From Tyzzerella sp. (GTDB lineage Bacteria; Bacillota; Clostridia; Lachnospirales; Anaerotignaceae), in the NCBI GenBank assembly GCA_019415525.1, contig DXZA01000081.1:48454-112453 (forward strand): 64,000 nucleotides of DNA, read 5' to 3'. Shown here piece by piece: positions 51,782 through 61,319 of this stretch (position 1 is its first letter; each line of letters starts with the position of its first letter). The notes beneath the pieces were generated by a model, which had not been told where the DNA came from, did not search any database, and saw only the letters and a program-made list of their open reading frames with translations. The position numbers and the translations under genes were made by a program.

Positions 51782-53056
51782 TTATTTATTTTTCTTAAAA
51801 AATTGTATAAAATTCATATAAAATATATCTTGATAATCTTTATTAGACATATATTTATCAATAGTATCTTTTTGTTTTTCCAATTCTATTATTAATCTTT
51901 CTTTTATTTTCTTAAATTCCTCAATTTTTTTTGTTTTATTTTTATTATTTATTATAAAAACTTTACTTCTATATAACTTACCTTTTCTCTTTTTCACTCT
52001 AACCTTAAATTTTTTATTAGTTCTTCTATCTTTAGTTTCTTCATATACTCTATCATAAAATTTTTCCCATAAATTTAAAACATTATCTCTTGAATAAAAT
52101 TTATGACCTTTATAAGAATTTTCACTCCATTTATTATAAAAATTAATATTATTTTTAAGTTCATTAATTATATCCATAAATTCTTCAACAGAACTTCCTT
52201 TTAGATAATAATCAAAAAGTATATTTTTATATATATCAAGGTCTCTAAGTAATATAGGGATTTTTACACACATAGATTCAAGTATTGTCATAGGAAAAAG
52301 TTCATTGTATGAAGGAAGAAACATAACATCAGCTATATTATATATATCATTCATACTTTCTCTTTCTACTATACCCGTAAAAATAACATTTTGGGGTGGA
52401 TTATCCATAACTTCTTTTAATTCTTTATATCCATCTGTCATTTGTCCAAAAGAAAATCCTCCTGCCCATACAAATGTTACATCTGGCATATTTTCAGCAC
52501 ATTTTATAAAATCAAATATTCCTTTTCTTGTTTGCACCTGACCAACACCAAGAACAACAAAATTATTTTTAGGTATATTCCATTTTTCACGTAATACATA
52601 TTTTTTTTCATTTTCATATTTATAAAATAAATCATCAGAAACATAATTAGGTATATATGTCACTTTATTTTTTGGTATTCCATATTTCTCTAACTCATCT
52701 ATAAAATATGGATTTACTGTTACAAGATAATCCATACTGTCATAAAACTCTATCATATATTTATAAAAAATCTGTTTTACAGCCTTTGGTATATCAAGAC
52801 TATCCTCAACTGTCTCAGGCAAAAAATGAACATAACCAACATTTGCAGAAACTTTTTTGTCAAGTACAACAGGTATTAAAAATTCTGGATTTATAGTATG
52901 AAAATGTTGTATATCACATTTTTTCTTTGAATTAATAAAAACTTCATATTTATCTTTAAGCCCTTCTTTCACAAGATTTACTTGTTCAAGATAAGCAGAG
53001 CCAACCCCTTGACCTTTTACAGAATCAGCAGAAGAAAGCATATTTATTGTAACCAT
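51782..53056 (-). CDS. Glycosyltransferase family 4 (GT-B) protein
   Basis: Two Rossmann-like domains are visible. The first includes HFHTINPEFLIP and YVHFLPETVEDSL. The second includes VLGVGQVQTRKGIFDFI and NELFPMTILESMCVK with the EX7E-type sugar-nucleotide motif. After about residue 350 follow a Lys-rich region and a long charged helix. The start MVTINMLSSADSVKGQGVGSAY resembles envelope or lipid glycosyltransferases of Firmicutes. The length is 424 residues. Its AT content is high. Donor and acceptor are unknown. Confidence 0.87.
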   Translation of the reverse strand: MVTINMLSSADSVKGQGVGSAYLEQVNLVKEGLKDKYEVFINSKKKCDIQHFHTINPEFLIPVVLDKKVSANVGYVHFLPETVEDSLDIPKAVKQIFYKYMIEFYDSMDYLVTVNPYFIDELEKYGIPKNKVTYIPNYVSDDLFYKYENEKKYVLREKWNIPKNNFVVLGVGQVQTRKGIFDFIKCAENMPDVTFVWAGGFSFGQMTDGYKELKEVMDNPPQNVIFTGIVERESMNDIYNIADVMFLPSYNELFPMTILESMCVKIPILLRDLDIYKNILFDYYLKGSSVEEFMDIINELKNNINFYNKWSENSYKGHKFYSRDNVLNLWEKFYDRVYEETKDRRTNKKFKVRVKKRKGKLYRSKVFIINNKNKTKKIEEFKKIKERLIIELEKQKDTIDKYMSNKDYQDIFYMNFIQFFKKNK

Positions 53057-53160
53057 AATAATTCTCCTTTTTCAGTATATATAAATAGAGATACGTAAAA
53101 TATTTGAATTGTATTAATGATTATCAGCAAAGATTATTATATTTATTCTGTTATTATATA

Positions 53161-53194
53161 AAAAAACACCATCTTAATAATAAGATGGTGTTTT
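53161..53194 (-). terminator. Terminator after the ispH-S1 gene
   Basis: AAAACACCATCTTA pairs with TAAGATGGTGTTTT around ATAA. Confidence 0.9.
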
Positions 53195-53217
53195 ATATTT
53201 AGCTTAATTAAAATTAA

Positions 53218-55173
53218 TTATTCAGCTGGAGTTTCTTCTGTTGTTTCTTCAACAGCTGGAGCTTCAGCAGCTTTTTTTGAAAGGCTGATTTTTTTCTGTT
53301 CTGCGTTAACTTCAAGAACTTTAACTTTGATAACTTCACCAATTTTAAGTTCATCTTCTGGTTTAACAACATGTTTTTCAGCAATCTGTGAAATATGAAC
53401 AAGTCCGTCTACGCCCGGTTCAAGTTCAACAAATGCACCAAATGGTACCATACGAACAACTTTACCTTCAACAACTGTTCCAACAGCATATTTTTCAACA
53501 GCTATTTTCCATGGGTTTTTATCAGCGTCTTTAAGAGAAAGTGAAATTTTTCCTTTTTCTTTATCAACTTCAAGAACAATAGCTTCTACAGTCTGTCCTT
53601 CTTTTAATACATCTTTAGGATTTGAGATACGTCCCCATGACATTTCTGAAATGTGGATAAGTCCATCTACTCCACCAAGGTCAACAAAAGCACCAAAGTC
53701 TGTAAGTCTGCTTACTGTACCTGTAACTTTTTTGCCAGCTTCGATAGAATCAAATAAAGCAGCTTTCTTTTCGTTAGCTTCTTTTTCGATAAGAGCTTTA
53801 CGTCCACCGATTATGCGGTTTTTAGCTCTGTCAAGTTCAATAATATTGAATGAAATTTCCTGGTCTTTAAATACACTAAGGTCATCAATAAATTTGTTTG
53901 AAACCTGTGAAGATGGTATAAATACACGAACTCCATTAGCAACAGCTATAAGACCACCTTTAACAATACTTGTAACTTTTCCTGTAACAACAGCTTTTTC
54001 ATTATAAGCAGCTTCAATTTCAGCTAAGCCTTTCTGTGCTTCAATACGTTTTCTTGAAAGTAATACATTACCTTCGCCATCGTTTACACGAACAACAAAT
54101 ACTTCAATTTCATCTCCAGGTTTTACAACCTCACTTGGGATAACATTAGCATCACTGCTAAATTCGCCTCTTGAGATGATTCCGTCTGATTTATATCCAA
54201 GGTTTACAGAAACCTCTTCGTTCACTACATTTAAAACAGTTCCTTTAACTATATCGCCAGTGTGTAAACTTACAAGAGACTGATCTAATAATTCTGCAAA
54301 TGAAAGCCCTTCCCCTTCCTCAATATTTACGTTTCGAGTTTCTAATTCGCTCATACTACTAATTACCTCCTTAATTATTGCTGATGGGGTTGATGCACCA
54401 GCAGTTATTCCTATTTTATCATTACTGCCGAAAATATTCAACACTAAATCGCAAATAGTTTCAATGTAATACGTATTCTGACAATATTTTTTGCAAATTT
54501 CATAAAGTTTTTGAGTATTAGAGCTACTCTTATCACCTATTACAATCATTTTATCTACTTTTTGTGAAAGTTTAACAGCTTCTCTTTGTCTTTCATCAGT
54601 AGCAGAACATATAGTATTGTATATTTTTATATTATCTATACGTGATTTTATAGCTTCTGTTATTTCTTCAAATTTACTTCCTCTAAATGTTGTTTGAACT
54701 ACAACAGTAGTATCTTTTTGTGGAATAATATTTATAGTTTCAACTTCAGAAATATCTTCGATTATTATGGCAGAATTTTCACACCAGCCATTTATACCCA
54801 TAACTTCAGGGTGTTTTGAATTTCCGATTATTATAATATTATTACCCTTATCAAAACTTTCTTTCACTATATTATGTATTTTTTTTACGAAAGGACAAGT
54901 TCCATCAATATAATTTATACCTTTTTTTTCAAGTTCATCATAAAGATATTTACCAACTCCATGAGAACGTATTACAACTGTTCCCTCATCAATACCATCA
55001 AGGCTTTCTATAACCTTTACACCTTTAGACTCTAAATCTTTTGTAACTTCTTTATTATGTATAAGAGAGCCATATGTATATATTTTTCCATTTCCTATTT
55101 GATTATAACAAGATTGTATTGCTCTATTTACACCAAAACAAAAACCTGCTGATTTTGCTACAGTAATTTCCAT
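53218..55173 (-). CDS. ispH: IspH (HMBPP reductase) fused to four S1 RNA-binding domains
   Basis: The N-terminal part (about 1-275) is 4-hydroxy-3-methylbut-2-enyl diphosphate reductase, the last step of the MEP pathway. Its cluster cysteines are Cys12, Cys93 and Cys189. It is fused to S1 domains at about 304-376, 392-458, 478-548 and 563-634, the last two most canonical (TDFGAFVDLGGVDGLIHIS; VPFGAFVELEPGVDGLVHIS). The tail is Glu-rich. The total is 651 residues. The fusion is known in clostridia and probably doubles as ribosomal protein S1. It follows plsC by 2 bp. Confidence 0.95.
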   Translation of the reverse strand: MEITVAKSAGFCFGVNRAIQSCYNQIGNGKIYTYGSLIHNKEVTKDLESKGVKVIESLDGIDEGTVVIRSHGVGKYLYDELEKKGINYIDGTCPFVKKIHNIVKESFDKGNNIIIIGNSKHPEVMGINGWCENSAIIIEDISEVETINIIPQKDTTVVVQTTFRGSKFEEITEAIKSRIDNIKIYNTICSATDERQREAVKLSQKVDKMIVIGDKSSSNTQKLYEICKKYCQNTYYIETICDLVLNIFGSNDKIGITAGASTPSAIIKEVISSMSELETRNVNIEEGEGLSFAELLDQSLVSLHTGDIVKGTVLNVVNEEVSVNLGYKSDGIISRGEFSSDANVIPSEVVKPGDEIEVFVVRVNDGEGNVLLSRKRIEAQKGLAEIEAAYNEKAVVTGKVTSIVKGGLIAVANGVRVFIPSSQVSNKFIDDLSVFKDQEISFNIIELDRAKNRIIGGRKALIEKEANEKKAALFDSIEAGKKVTGTVSRLTDFGAFVDLGGVDGLIHISEMSWGRISNPKDVLKEGQTVEAIVLEVDKEKGKISLSLKDADKNPWKIAVEKYAVGTVVEGKVVRMVPFGAFVELEPGVDGLVHISQIAEKHVVKPEDELKIGEVIKVKVLEVNAEQKKISLSKKAAEAPAVEETTEETPAE

Positions 55174-55175
55174 AA

Positions 55176-55772
55176 TTATTCCTCCGTTCTGAGTTTTTCA
55201 ACCTCAGACATAATTTCACCTGTTATTTGTTCAAGAGTTTCAGTTCTTACACGTTTTCCTCTATATTCATCAAGATTAACAGGTTTTCCATAATTTATTC
55301 TTACTTTTGAAAAAAGTTTAAAATTCCCTGAAATTCCGGCAGGTATTACAACTGCATTACCTTTAAGGGCAAAAAGTGCCACTCCTGCCTTTGGGTCATT
55401 AACTTCACCCTCTTTAACACGCTTACCCTGTGCAAATATACCTAAAACTTCACCTTTTTTCAATATTTCAATAGTAGTTTTAAATGTTTTCATATCAGCA
55501 GCATCTCTATCAACAGGAAATGCATGTAAGCTTTTCATAAGCCTTTGCATAAACTTATTTTTAAAAAGTTCTTTTTTAGCCATAAAATTTACAGGTCGTT
55601 TAACATATATGGCAGCTGCAATAGGGTCAAAATTACTGCTATGATTTGCACATATAATAACAGGACCTTCTTTTGGTATATTTTCTAATCCTTTAACCTC
55701 AACTCTAAACATAACAAGACACATAAGTCTTAATGCATACTTTGCTATATTATAAAACATATTATCCTCCAT
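55176..55772 (-). CDS. plsC: 1-acyl-sn-glycerol-3-phosphate acyltransferase
   Basis: PlsC acylates lysophosphatidic acid in membrane phospholipid synthesis. The catalytic HX4D is His44-Asp49 in NHSSNFD. Further blocks are FPVDRDAADMKTFKT and EGEVNDPKAGVALFAL. An N-terminal hydrophobic helix anchors it. It is 198 residues long and lies between cmk (3 bp) and ispH-S1 (2 bp). This cmk-plsC-ispH order is common in clostridia. Confidence 0.94.
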   Translation of the reverse strand: MEDNMFYNIAKYALRLMCLVMFRVEVKGLENIPKEGPVIICANHSSNFDPIAAAIYVKRPVNFMAKKELFKNKFMQRLMKSLHAFPVDRDAADMKTFKTTIEILKKGEVLGIFAQGKRVKEGEVNDPKAGVALFALKGNAVVIPAGISGNFKLFSKVRINYGKPVNLDEYRGKRVRTETLEQITGEIMSEVEKLRTEE

Positions 55773-55775
55773 ATA

Positions 55776-56447
55776 TCAAATTATTTTCTCTTTTATAATA
55801 TTTGAAATTTTTTCTGTAACCTCATCTATTGTCATACCTGTTGTATCAATTTCAATGGCATCATCAGCTTTTCTTAAAGGATTATGTTCACGGTTTATAT
55901 CATTTTCATCTCTTTTTTTAATCTGTTCTTTTACTTCATCAAAATCAGGATTTTCACCAAGAGTTTTAAGTTCTCCTACACGTCTTAAAGCTCTTTCTTC
56001 AACGCTTGCATTAAGAAATATTTTAACTTCTGCATTAGGAAGTACATTTGTACCTATATCTCTACCATCCATAATTACAGATGTACCTTTTGCCATATTT
56101 CTTTGTATTTCAACAAGTTTTTCTCTAACAGCAAGTATTGCTGCAACATGTGATGCTGCTTTTCCTGCTTCCTGTGTTCTTACTTTAAGTGTAACATCTT
56201 CACCATTTAAAAATATTGTTTGTCCATCAATATTTGCTTTTATATCCATTTTTATATTATCAAGAACATCTTCAACAGCTTTTTCATTTTCTGTATCAAT
56301 ACCATTTTCAATACAATAAAGTCCAACTGTACGATACATAGCACCTGTATCTATATAAACTATATTCATATTTTTAGCAATAAGTTTTGCAACAGTACTT
56401 TTTCCACTTCCAGCAGGTCCATCAACTGCAACTGCAATATTTTTCAT
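55776..56447 (-). CDS. cmk: Cytidylate kinase
   Basis: Cmk phosphorylates CMP and dCMP. The P-loop GPAGSGKST is at residues 10-18. DTGAMYRTVGLYC and the later DGRDIGTNVLP match the CMP-binding parts, and EERALRR lies in the lid. It is 223 residues long. It starts 20 bp after aroH and is followed 3 bp later by plsC. Confidence 0.96.
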   Translation of the reverse strand: MKNIAVAVDGPAGSGKSTVAKLIAKNMNIVYIDTGAMYRTVGLYCIENGIDTENEKAVEDVLDNIKMDIKANIDGQTIFLNGEDVTLKVRTQEAGKAASHVAAILAVREKLVEIQRNMAKGTSVIMDGRDIGTNVLPNAEVKIFLNASVEERALRRVGELKTLGENPDFDEVKEQIKKRDENDINREHNPLRKADDAIEIDTTGMTIDEVTEKISNIIKEKII

Positions 56448-56467
56448 ATAACTTTTCCTTCTTTCGA

Positions 56468-56830
56468 TTATTTTGCAAGGTCAGGTCTTAAAACCTTAGC
56501 ACCTTCAAGATAAATATGTTTTACATCTTTTTGAGAACAGTCTTTTTCACATGTATACATAACTCTTATACATTTTTCAAGACTACCTTCAATATCAAGC
56601 TCCTGATAACAAAGAAGTGCTGCCTGTGTTATTCCTATTTGTCTTGCAGCAACAGCAGGATAAACTTTATTAAGGTCTTTTGTCATAGTAAAAACTATTG
56701 ATACAATATCTTCATCATTTATATTATTAGCCTCATTTATAGCTTCTAAAAGCATTTTTGTTTTATTGAGTATTTCTTCCTTTGAATTTTCATTGGCTGT
56801 TATAGCCCCTCTTATACATACTACTGACAT
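56468..56830 (-). CDS. aroH: Chorismate mutase, AroH type
   Basis: This trimeric AroH-fold enzyme converts chorismate to prephenate. The 120-residue sequence shows VVCIRGAITANENSKEEI with the catalytic Arg in the first strand, then SIVFTMTKDLN and AALLCYQELD. The Bacillus-type active-site residues appear conserved. It is encoded in the flavoprotein-aroH-cmk-plsC-ispH run, away from other aromatic amino-acid genes. Confidence 0.93.
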   Translation of the reverse strand: MSVVCIRGAITANENSKEEILNKTKMLLEAINEANNINDEDIVSIVFTMTKDLNKVYPAVAARQIGITQAALLCYQELDIEGSLEKCIRVMYTCEKDCSQKDVKHIYLEGAKVLRPDLAK

Positions 56831-56844
56831 TAAAAAATTCCCCC

Positions 56845-58080
56845 TTATTCTTCAAGTGCATACATTCCTGCACAATATCCTGTTGAAAATGCAATTTGAA
56901 GATTAAAACCTCCTGTATATGCATCAACATCTATAACTTCACCAGCAAAGTGAAGATTTTTTATTATTTTAGATTCCATAGTAGCAGGATTTAATTCATC
57001 TGTATTAATTCCACCACTTGTAACAACAGCCTCATTATATCCTGTTGTACCTGTTATTGTTATTGTAAGATTTTTTATAAGTCTACAAAGATTTTTTCTT
57101 TCCTCTTTTGTTATATCATGCACTTTCTTTTCTGGTGAAATATTTGAAAGCTCTATTATAACAGGTATAAGCTTTTGAGGAAGCAAATCATCAAGTGCAT
57201 TTTTAAAATCTTTATTTATATATTTTTCAAAGTCTCTTAAAAGTCTGTCATCAAGTTTCTTTTCATCAAGAGCCGGTTTTAAGTCTATTGAAAGAGTATT
57301 ACCTTCATCAAGCTTTCCTAAAAGATGTCTGCTTGCACTTAATATTACAGGTCCACTTACACCATAATGGGTGAAAAGCATTTCTCCAAAATCTTTATAT
57401 ACAGATTTACCTTTATTATTTTTAATAACTATTGATATATTTTTAAGACTAAGTCCCATAAGTCTTTCACACCAATTTTCTTTAGCACGAAGAGGAACTA
57501 AAGAAGGATAAAGCTTTGTAACTGTATGTCCCATTTCTTTAGCAAAACGATATCCATCACCTGTTGAACCTGTACCTGGATATGAAAGACCACCTGTCGC
57601 AACTATAACTGCATCACCATATATTTCATTACCATTTGCAAGACGTATACCTTTTACAACACCATCTTCTGCGATTACATCTTTTACACAGCTTTCAAGA
57701 TGAAGTTTAACCTTATTCTTTTTTACATATCTTTCAAGAGCTGCAACAATATCTCCTGCCTTATCAGATACAGGAAATACTCTGTTTCCTCGCTCAACCT
57801 TTGTTTTAACACCAAGATTTTCGAAAAACTCTATTGTAGCTTTACTGTCAAGTGTATAAAAAGCACTATACATAAAATAAGGATTGCCTGGAATATTATC
57901 CATAAAATCATCAATATCCCCTGCATTTGTAACATTACATCTACCTTTTCCTGTTATATATATTTTTTTACCAAGTCTATTATTTTTTTCATAAAGATGC
58001 ACTTCATGTCCATTTTCTCCTGCACGTCCTGCTGCTATAAGACCGGCTGCACCTCCACCTACAACTATTACTTTTCCCAT
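56845..58080 (-). CDS. HI0933-type NAD(P)/FAD-dependent flavoprotein
   Basis: The 411-residue protein begins with the dinucleotide motif GGGAAGLIAAGRAGENG, followed by EKNNRLGKKIYITGKGRCNVTN, which defines the HI0933/BaiN-like family. The end reads FAGEVIDVDAYTGGFNLQIAFSTG. Members are flavoproteins of uncertain role, and some act on bile acids, so a substrate cannot be named. It precedes aroH by 14 bp and follows the phosphatase gene by 18 bp. Confidence 0.92.
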   Translation of the reverse strand: MGKVIVVGGGAAGLIAAGRAGENGHEVHLYEKNNRLGKKIYITGKGRCNVTNAGDIDDFMDNIPGNPYFMYSAFYTLDSKATIEFFENLGVKTKVERGNRVFPVSDKAGDIVAALERYVKKNKVKLHLESCVKDVIAEDGVVKGIRLANGNEIYGDAVIVATGGLSYPGTGSTGDGYRFAKEMGHTVTKLYPSLVPLRAKENWCERLMGLSLKNISIVIKNNKGKSVYKDFGEMLFTHYGVSGPVILSASRHLLGKLDEGNTLSIDLKPALDEKKLDDRLLRDFEKYINKDFKNALDDLLPQKLIPVIIELSNISPEKKVHDITKEERKNLCRLIKNLTITITGTTGYNEAVVTSGGINTDELNPATMESKIIKNLHFAGEVIDVDAYTGGFNLQIAFSTGYCAGMYALEE

Positions 58081-58098
58081 TGTACACCTTCCTATAAT

Positions 58099-58716
58099 TT
58101 ATTTATTTTCTAAATGGGCTCTATCATTAAGTGTTCTTAAAAGTCTTTTTCCTTTATCATTTACTTCAATAAGTGATATAGAAGCATTATCAAGCCATAT
58201 TTTTCTATAAAAATCTCCTGATAACTCCATTAAATAAAGACACATAATTTTTAAAAGACCACCATGAGATACTATAACTACATTTTTACCTTTATCTTCA
58301 TTAAATATTTTTTCAAGACCTTTAGCAACTCTTTTTTCTACATTTTTAAAAGAGCCATCACCAGGAAACGGATGTGCAGGAGGATTTTCAAAGAACTTTG
58401 TAAAAGTTTCTCCATATTTTTCTGTAAGCTCAGTAACAGTTCCACCTTCCCATTCACCAAAATTTATTTCTTTAAAATTTTCAGTTATAATAGGAGTAAT
58501 TCCTATTGCTTTTGAAATAGGTTCTGCTGTTTGAATTGCTCTTTTAAGTGGTGAAACATATATTTTATCTATATTTATATTTTTAAATCTTTCTCCCAAA
58601 AGTTCAGCCTGTTTTTTACCAACATCAGAAAGTTCTATATCTGTCCAACCTTGATATCTTCTTTCTGTATTCCATACAGTTTCTCCATGTCGTACAAAAT
58701 ATATTTTAGTCTTCAT
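58099..58716 (-). CDS. Histidine phosphatase family protein
   Basis: The family motif RHGETVWN near the start holds the phosphorylated His. EGWEGG-like FGEWEGG and VIVSHGGLLKIMC contain the other conserved Glu and His. The length of 205 residues is that of phosphoglycerate mutase-like or alpha-ribazole phosphatase-like enzymes. The real substrate is unknown. It lies in the run from rluB towards ispH, 114 bp after the rluB stop with a terminator between. Confidence 0.92.
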   Translation of the reverse strand: MKTKIYFVRHGETVWNTERRYQGWTDIELSDVGKKQAELLGERFKNINIDKIYVSPLKRAIQTAEPISKAIGITPIITENFKEINFGEWEGGTVTELTEKYGETFTKFFENPPAHPFPGDGSFKNVEKRVAKGLEKIFNEDKGKNVVIVSHGGLLKIMCLYLMELSGDFYRKIWLDNASISLIEVNDKGKRLLRTLNDRAHLENK

Positions 58717-58795
58717 AATTAACCGCCTTTTAAATTATTTTATATTTTAAATATTATAATCCAATATGTATCTCTATTCAACCTTACAAAAATAT

Positions 58796-58822
58796 AAAAA
58801 CCGAAGCAAACATTACTTCGGT
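58796..58822 (-). terminator. Terminator after rluB
   Basis: ACCGAAG pairs with CTTCGGT over a 9-base loop, with TTTTT following on the minus strand. Confidence 0.85.
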
Positions 58823-58830
58823 CTTATATA

Positions 58831-59541
58831 TTATAAACTTTTAAGATATTTTATTTCTTTTTCTGTGAGATATCTGTATTTACCTTTTGGAAGGTCACCA
58901 AGTTGCAATTCACCAGTAGCAACTCTTTTGAGCATAGCAACAGGATGTTTTATAGCCTCACACATTTTTCTTACCTGTCTATTTCTACCTTCTTTTATTA
59001 TTATTTTAGCATAACAATATTTTTCTTCTTTTTCAATAATTTCTATTTTAGCAGGAAGTGTTTTTCTTCCATCAACATGAACACCATGTTTAAATTTATT
59101 TATATCATTTATATCTGGAGTTCCAAAAAGTTTTGCAATATATGTTTTTTCTATTTCATGTTTTGGGTGTGTAAGTTTATATGTTAAATCACCATCATTT
59201 GTAAGAAGAAGAAGACCTGATGTATCATAATCAAGACGACCAACAGGGAATACTCTTTCTTTAACCTTTACAAGGTCTGTTACAGCTGGTCTATTAAATT
59301 GGTCTTTGACTGTTGTAACAAATCCTTCTGGTTTATTAAGCATTATATATACAAACTTTGTTTCAGCTTTTACAACTTTTCCGTTGTATGTAACTGTATC
59401 TATTTTATCATCAATTTTTGTACCAAGTTCTGTAACAACGACACCATTAACAGAAACTTTTCCACGCTGTATAAGCTCTTCTGCTTTTCTTCTTGATGCA
59501 ATACCTGCATCAGCAAGATATTTCTGTAATCTTACTTGCAT
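58831..59541 (-). CDS. rluB: 23S rRNA pseudouridine synthase, RluB/RsuA family
   Basis: The N-terminal S4 domain (RLQKYLADAGIASRRKAEELI) is followed by the catalytic domain with VGRLDYDTSGLLLLTNDG, where the Asp is catalytic. EGRNRQVRKMCEAI lies near the end. The 236-residue length matches RluB. It is preceded by the rsfS terminator and is followed by its own terminator. Site specificity (23S, helix 90 region) is inferred from family. Confidence 0.93.
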   Translation of the reverse strand: MQVRLQKYLADAGIASRRKAEELIQRGKVSVNGVVVTELGTKIDDKIDTVTYNGKVVKAETKFVYIMLNKPEGFVTTVKDQFNRPAVTDLVKVKERVFPVGRLDYDTSGLLLLTNDGDLTYKLTHPKHEIEKTYIAKLFGTPDINDINKFKHGVHVDGRKTLPAKIEIIEKEEKYCYAKIIIKEGRNRQVRKMCEAIKHPVAMLKRVATGELQLGDLPKGKYRYLTEKEIKYLKSL

Positions 59542-59559
59542 AATTACCTCCTTAATTTT

Positions 59560-59584
59560 AAAAAATGCCGGTCAAAACCGGCAT
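59560..59584 (-). terminator. Terminator after rsfS
   Basis: TGCCGG pairs with CCGGCA around TTTTGA and continues into TTTTTT on the minus strand. It ends about 20 bases before the rluB start codon. Confidence 0.88.
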
Positions 59585-59594
59585 AAATATATTA

Positions 59595-59930
59595 TTATAT
59601 TTCTTTTGCATCGCCCCAAACTCTATCAAGGCTATAAAATTCTCTTTCTGATTTATTGAAAAGATGTACAAGAAGATTACCAAAATCAAGTAAAATCCAA
59701 GTTCCACCTGTATATCCTTCTGAGTGATGAAGTTTATATCCTTCTTTAAAAAGCTTTTCTTCAACCTCATCAGCCATTGCTCTAAGCTGGTTTGGGTTAT
59801 TACCACTTGCAATAACAAAACAATCTGCAACATTTGAAAGACCTTTTATATCAAGAACTTTTATGTCTTCTCCTTTTTTATCCTCAAGAGCCTCTCTTGC
59901 TATTTTTGCTGCATCTAAAGTATTAATCAT
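59595..59930 (-). CDS. rsfS: Ribosome silencing factor RsfS
   Basis: RsfS binds ribosomal protein L14 and blocks subunit joining in starvation. The 111-residue sequence contains VLDIKGLSNVADCFVIASGNN and EGYTGGTWILLDFGNLLVHLF, the conserved family blocks. It follows the nadD-yqeK gene by 11 bp, the usual order. AGGAGG precedes the ATG. Confidence 0.95.
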   Translation of the reverse strand: MINTLDAAKIAREALEDKKGEDIKVLDIKGLSNVADCFVIASGNNPNQLRAMADEVEEKLFKEGYKLHHSEGYTGGTWILLDFGNLLVHLFNKSEREFYSLDRVWGDAKEI

Positions 59931-59941
59931 AAATTTCCTCC

Positions 59942-61183
59942 TTATTTGTTCTTATAATATTCCAAAGCCTCTAATGATAACGGATGAAGCTTCATATTTT
60001 TTTCATTTACATGTTCTATTGTATGTTCAAGTATAAATTTCATAGCCAAATCAAGGTCAATATAAGCAAGTCGTCTGGCTTCTTCAAGACCTTCAAAAGG
60101 CTTTCTATTTTCTTCTATATAATCAGCAATAAATACTATTTTATCAAGCAAAGACATTTTTCTTTTACCTGTTGTATGATATTTTATTGCATTAAGTATC
60201 TCTTCATCATCAACAAGATACTCTCTTTTTGCAACCTCTGCCCCAAGAAATGGGTGTGCAAGGTCCATTTGAGATTTTATTATATCATCAAGTTCAATAT
60301 GATATTCTTTACATAATCTTTTTTTAAGTTCTACAGGATAATCCTTTGCACAATCATGTAAAAGTGCAGCAACCTCTGCCTTATCCTTTGTTTCTTCATT
60401 TCCATATATTTTTGCAAGTTTTTTAGCTTCTTTAACAACACCAAGTGTATGTATATATCTTTTTACTGAAAGTGAAGATTGAAGCTTTTCTTGCATAATA
60501 TTTTTATCAAGCATAAATTTCACCTCTGATTTAACAGGCTTTTTATATAGACCAAATTTTTCTATATATTCTTCAACACTTTCCGGAAGAAGGTATTTTA
60601 TAGGTTGTCCAGCAGCAACTCTTTTTCTTATATCAGAAGAAGATATTTCAAGGGCAGGTACTTGCATATAGTATATTCTACTTTTATATTTCCCCATTAT
60701 TTCCCCAATTTCTTCATAAAGTTTATTTTTGTTATATCCCGGACGTGTAACAGCAATAAAATCACAAAGACTAAAAAGTTTTTCAGGATTTTTCCAACTC
60801 ATTATTTGTTCTATTGTATCAGCACCTGTTATAAAATATATATGAACATCAGGACCACATAATTTTCTAAGTTCTTCTATTGTATCAACAGTATATGTCT
60901 TACCTTTTCTATCAATCTCTATTCTTGATGTAAGAAAATTTTTATTCCTTACTGTTGCAAGTGCTGTCATCATAAACCTTTGTTCATTTGGTGTTACTTT
61001 TTCGCCTTCACCATCTTCTTTCATATAAGAATGGCCTGTTGGCATAAATATAATTTTATCAACATTAAAACGGTGCAACACAGCTTCTGCTGTTGCAAGG
61101 TGACCATAGTGTATAGGGTCAAAAGTTCCTCCCATAATAGCTATACTTTTGTAATTTTTAAACTGTTTCTGCTCGCTATACAT
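59942..61183 (-). CDS. nadD: NadD-YqeK fusion: nicotinate-nucleotide adenylyltransferase and HD-domain Ap4A hydrolase
   Basis: Residues 1-210 are NadD, which makes deamido-NAD: the nucleotidyltransferase motif GGTFDPIHYGH is at 18-28 and ISSSDIRKRV at about 185. From about 225 to 413 follows YqeK, an HD-domain hydrolase of symmetric dinucleoside tetraphosphates, with HTLGVVKEA, LLHDCAKDYP and AHPFLGAEVA. In most Firmicutes these are two adjacent genes. Here one frame continues through both without a stop. rsfS follows directly, as with separate genes. Confidence 0.93.
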   Translation of the reverse strand: MYSEQKQFKNYKSIAIMGGTFDPIHYGHLATAEAVLHRFNVDKIIFMPTGHSYMKEDGEGEKVTPNEQRFMMTALATVRNKNFLTSRIEIDRKGKTYTVDTIEELRKLCGPDVHIYFITGADTIEQIMSWKNPEKLFSLCDFIAVTRPGYNKNKLYEEIGEIMGKYKSRIYYMQVPALEISSSDIRKRVAAGQPIKYLLPESVEEYIEKFGLYKKPVKSEVKFMLDKNIMQEKLQSSLSVKRYIHTLGVVKEAKKLAKIYGNEETKDKAEVAALLHDCAKDYPVELKKRLCKEYHIELDDIIKSQMDLAHPFLGAEVAKREYLVDDEEILNAIKYHTTGKRKMSLLDKIVFIADYIEENRKPFEGLEEARRLAYIDLDLAMKFILEHTIEHVNEKNMKLHPLSLEALEYYKNK

Positions 61184-61276
61184 TTAATTCCTCCAAGCTA
61201 ATAAAAAGCCAAATTTTAAAAATCATTACAAATTAAAGTATACTATTAAAACAGAATTAATTCAAATAAAATCATT

Positions 61277-61313
61277 AAAAAACGCCGTTCTCAAAATAAA
61301 GAAACGACGATTT
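61277..61313 (-). terminator. Terminator after yhbY
   Basis: A stem of CGTCG with CGGCG plus flanking A-T pairs and one bulge, ending in TTTTTT on the minus strand. Confidence 0.65.
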
Positions 61314-61319
61314 AAATAA

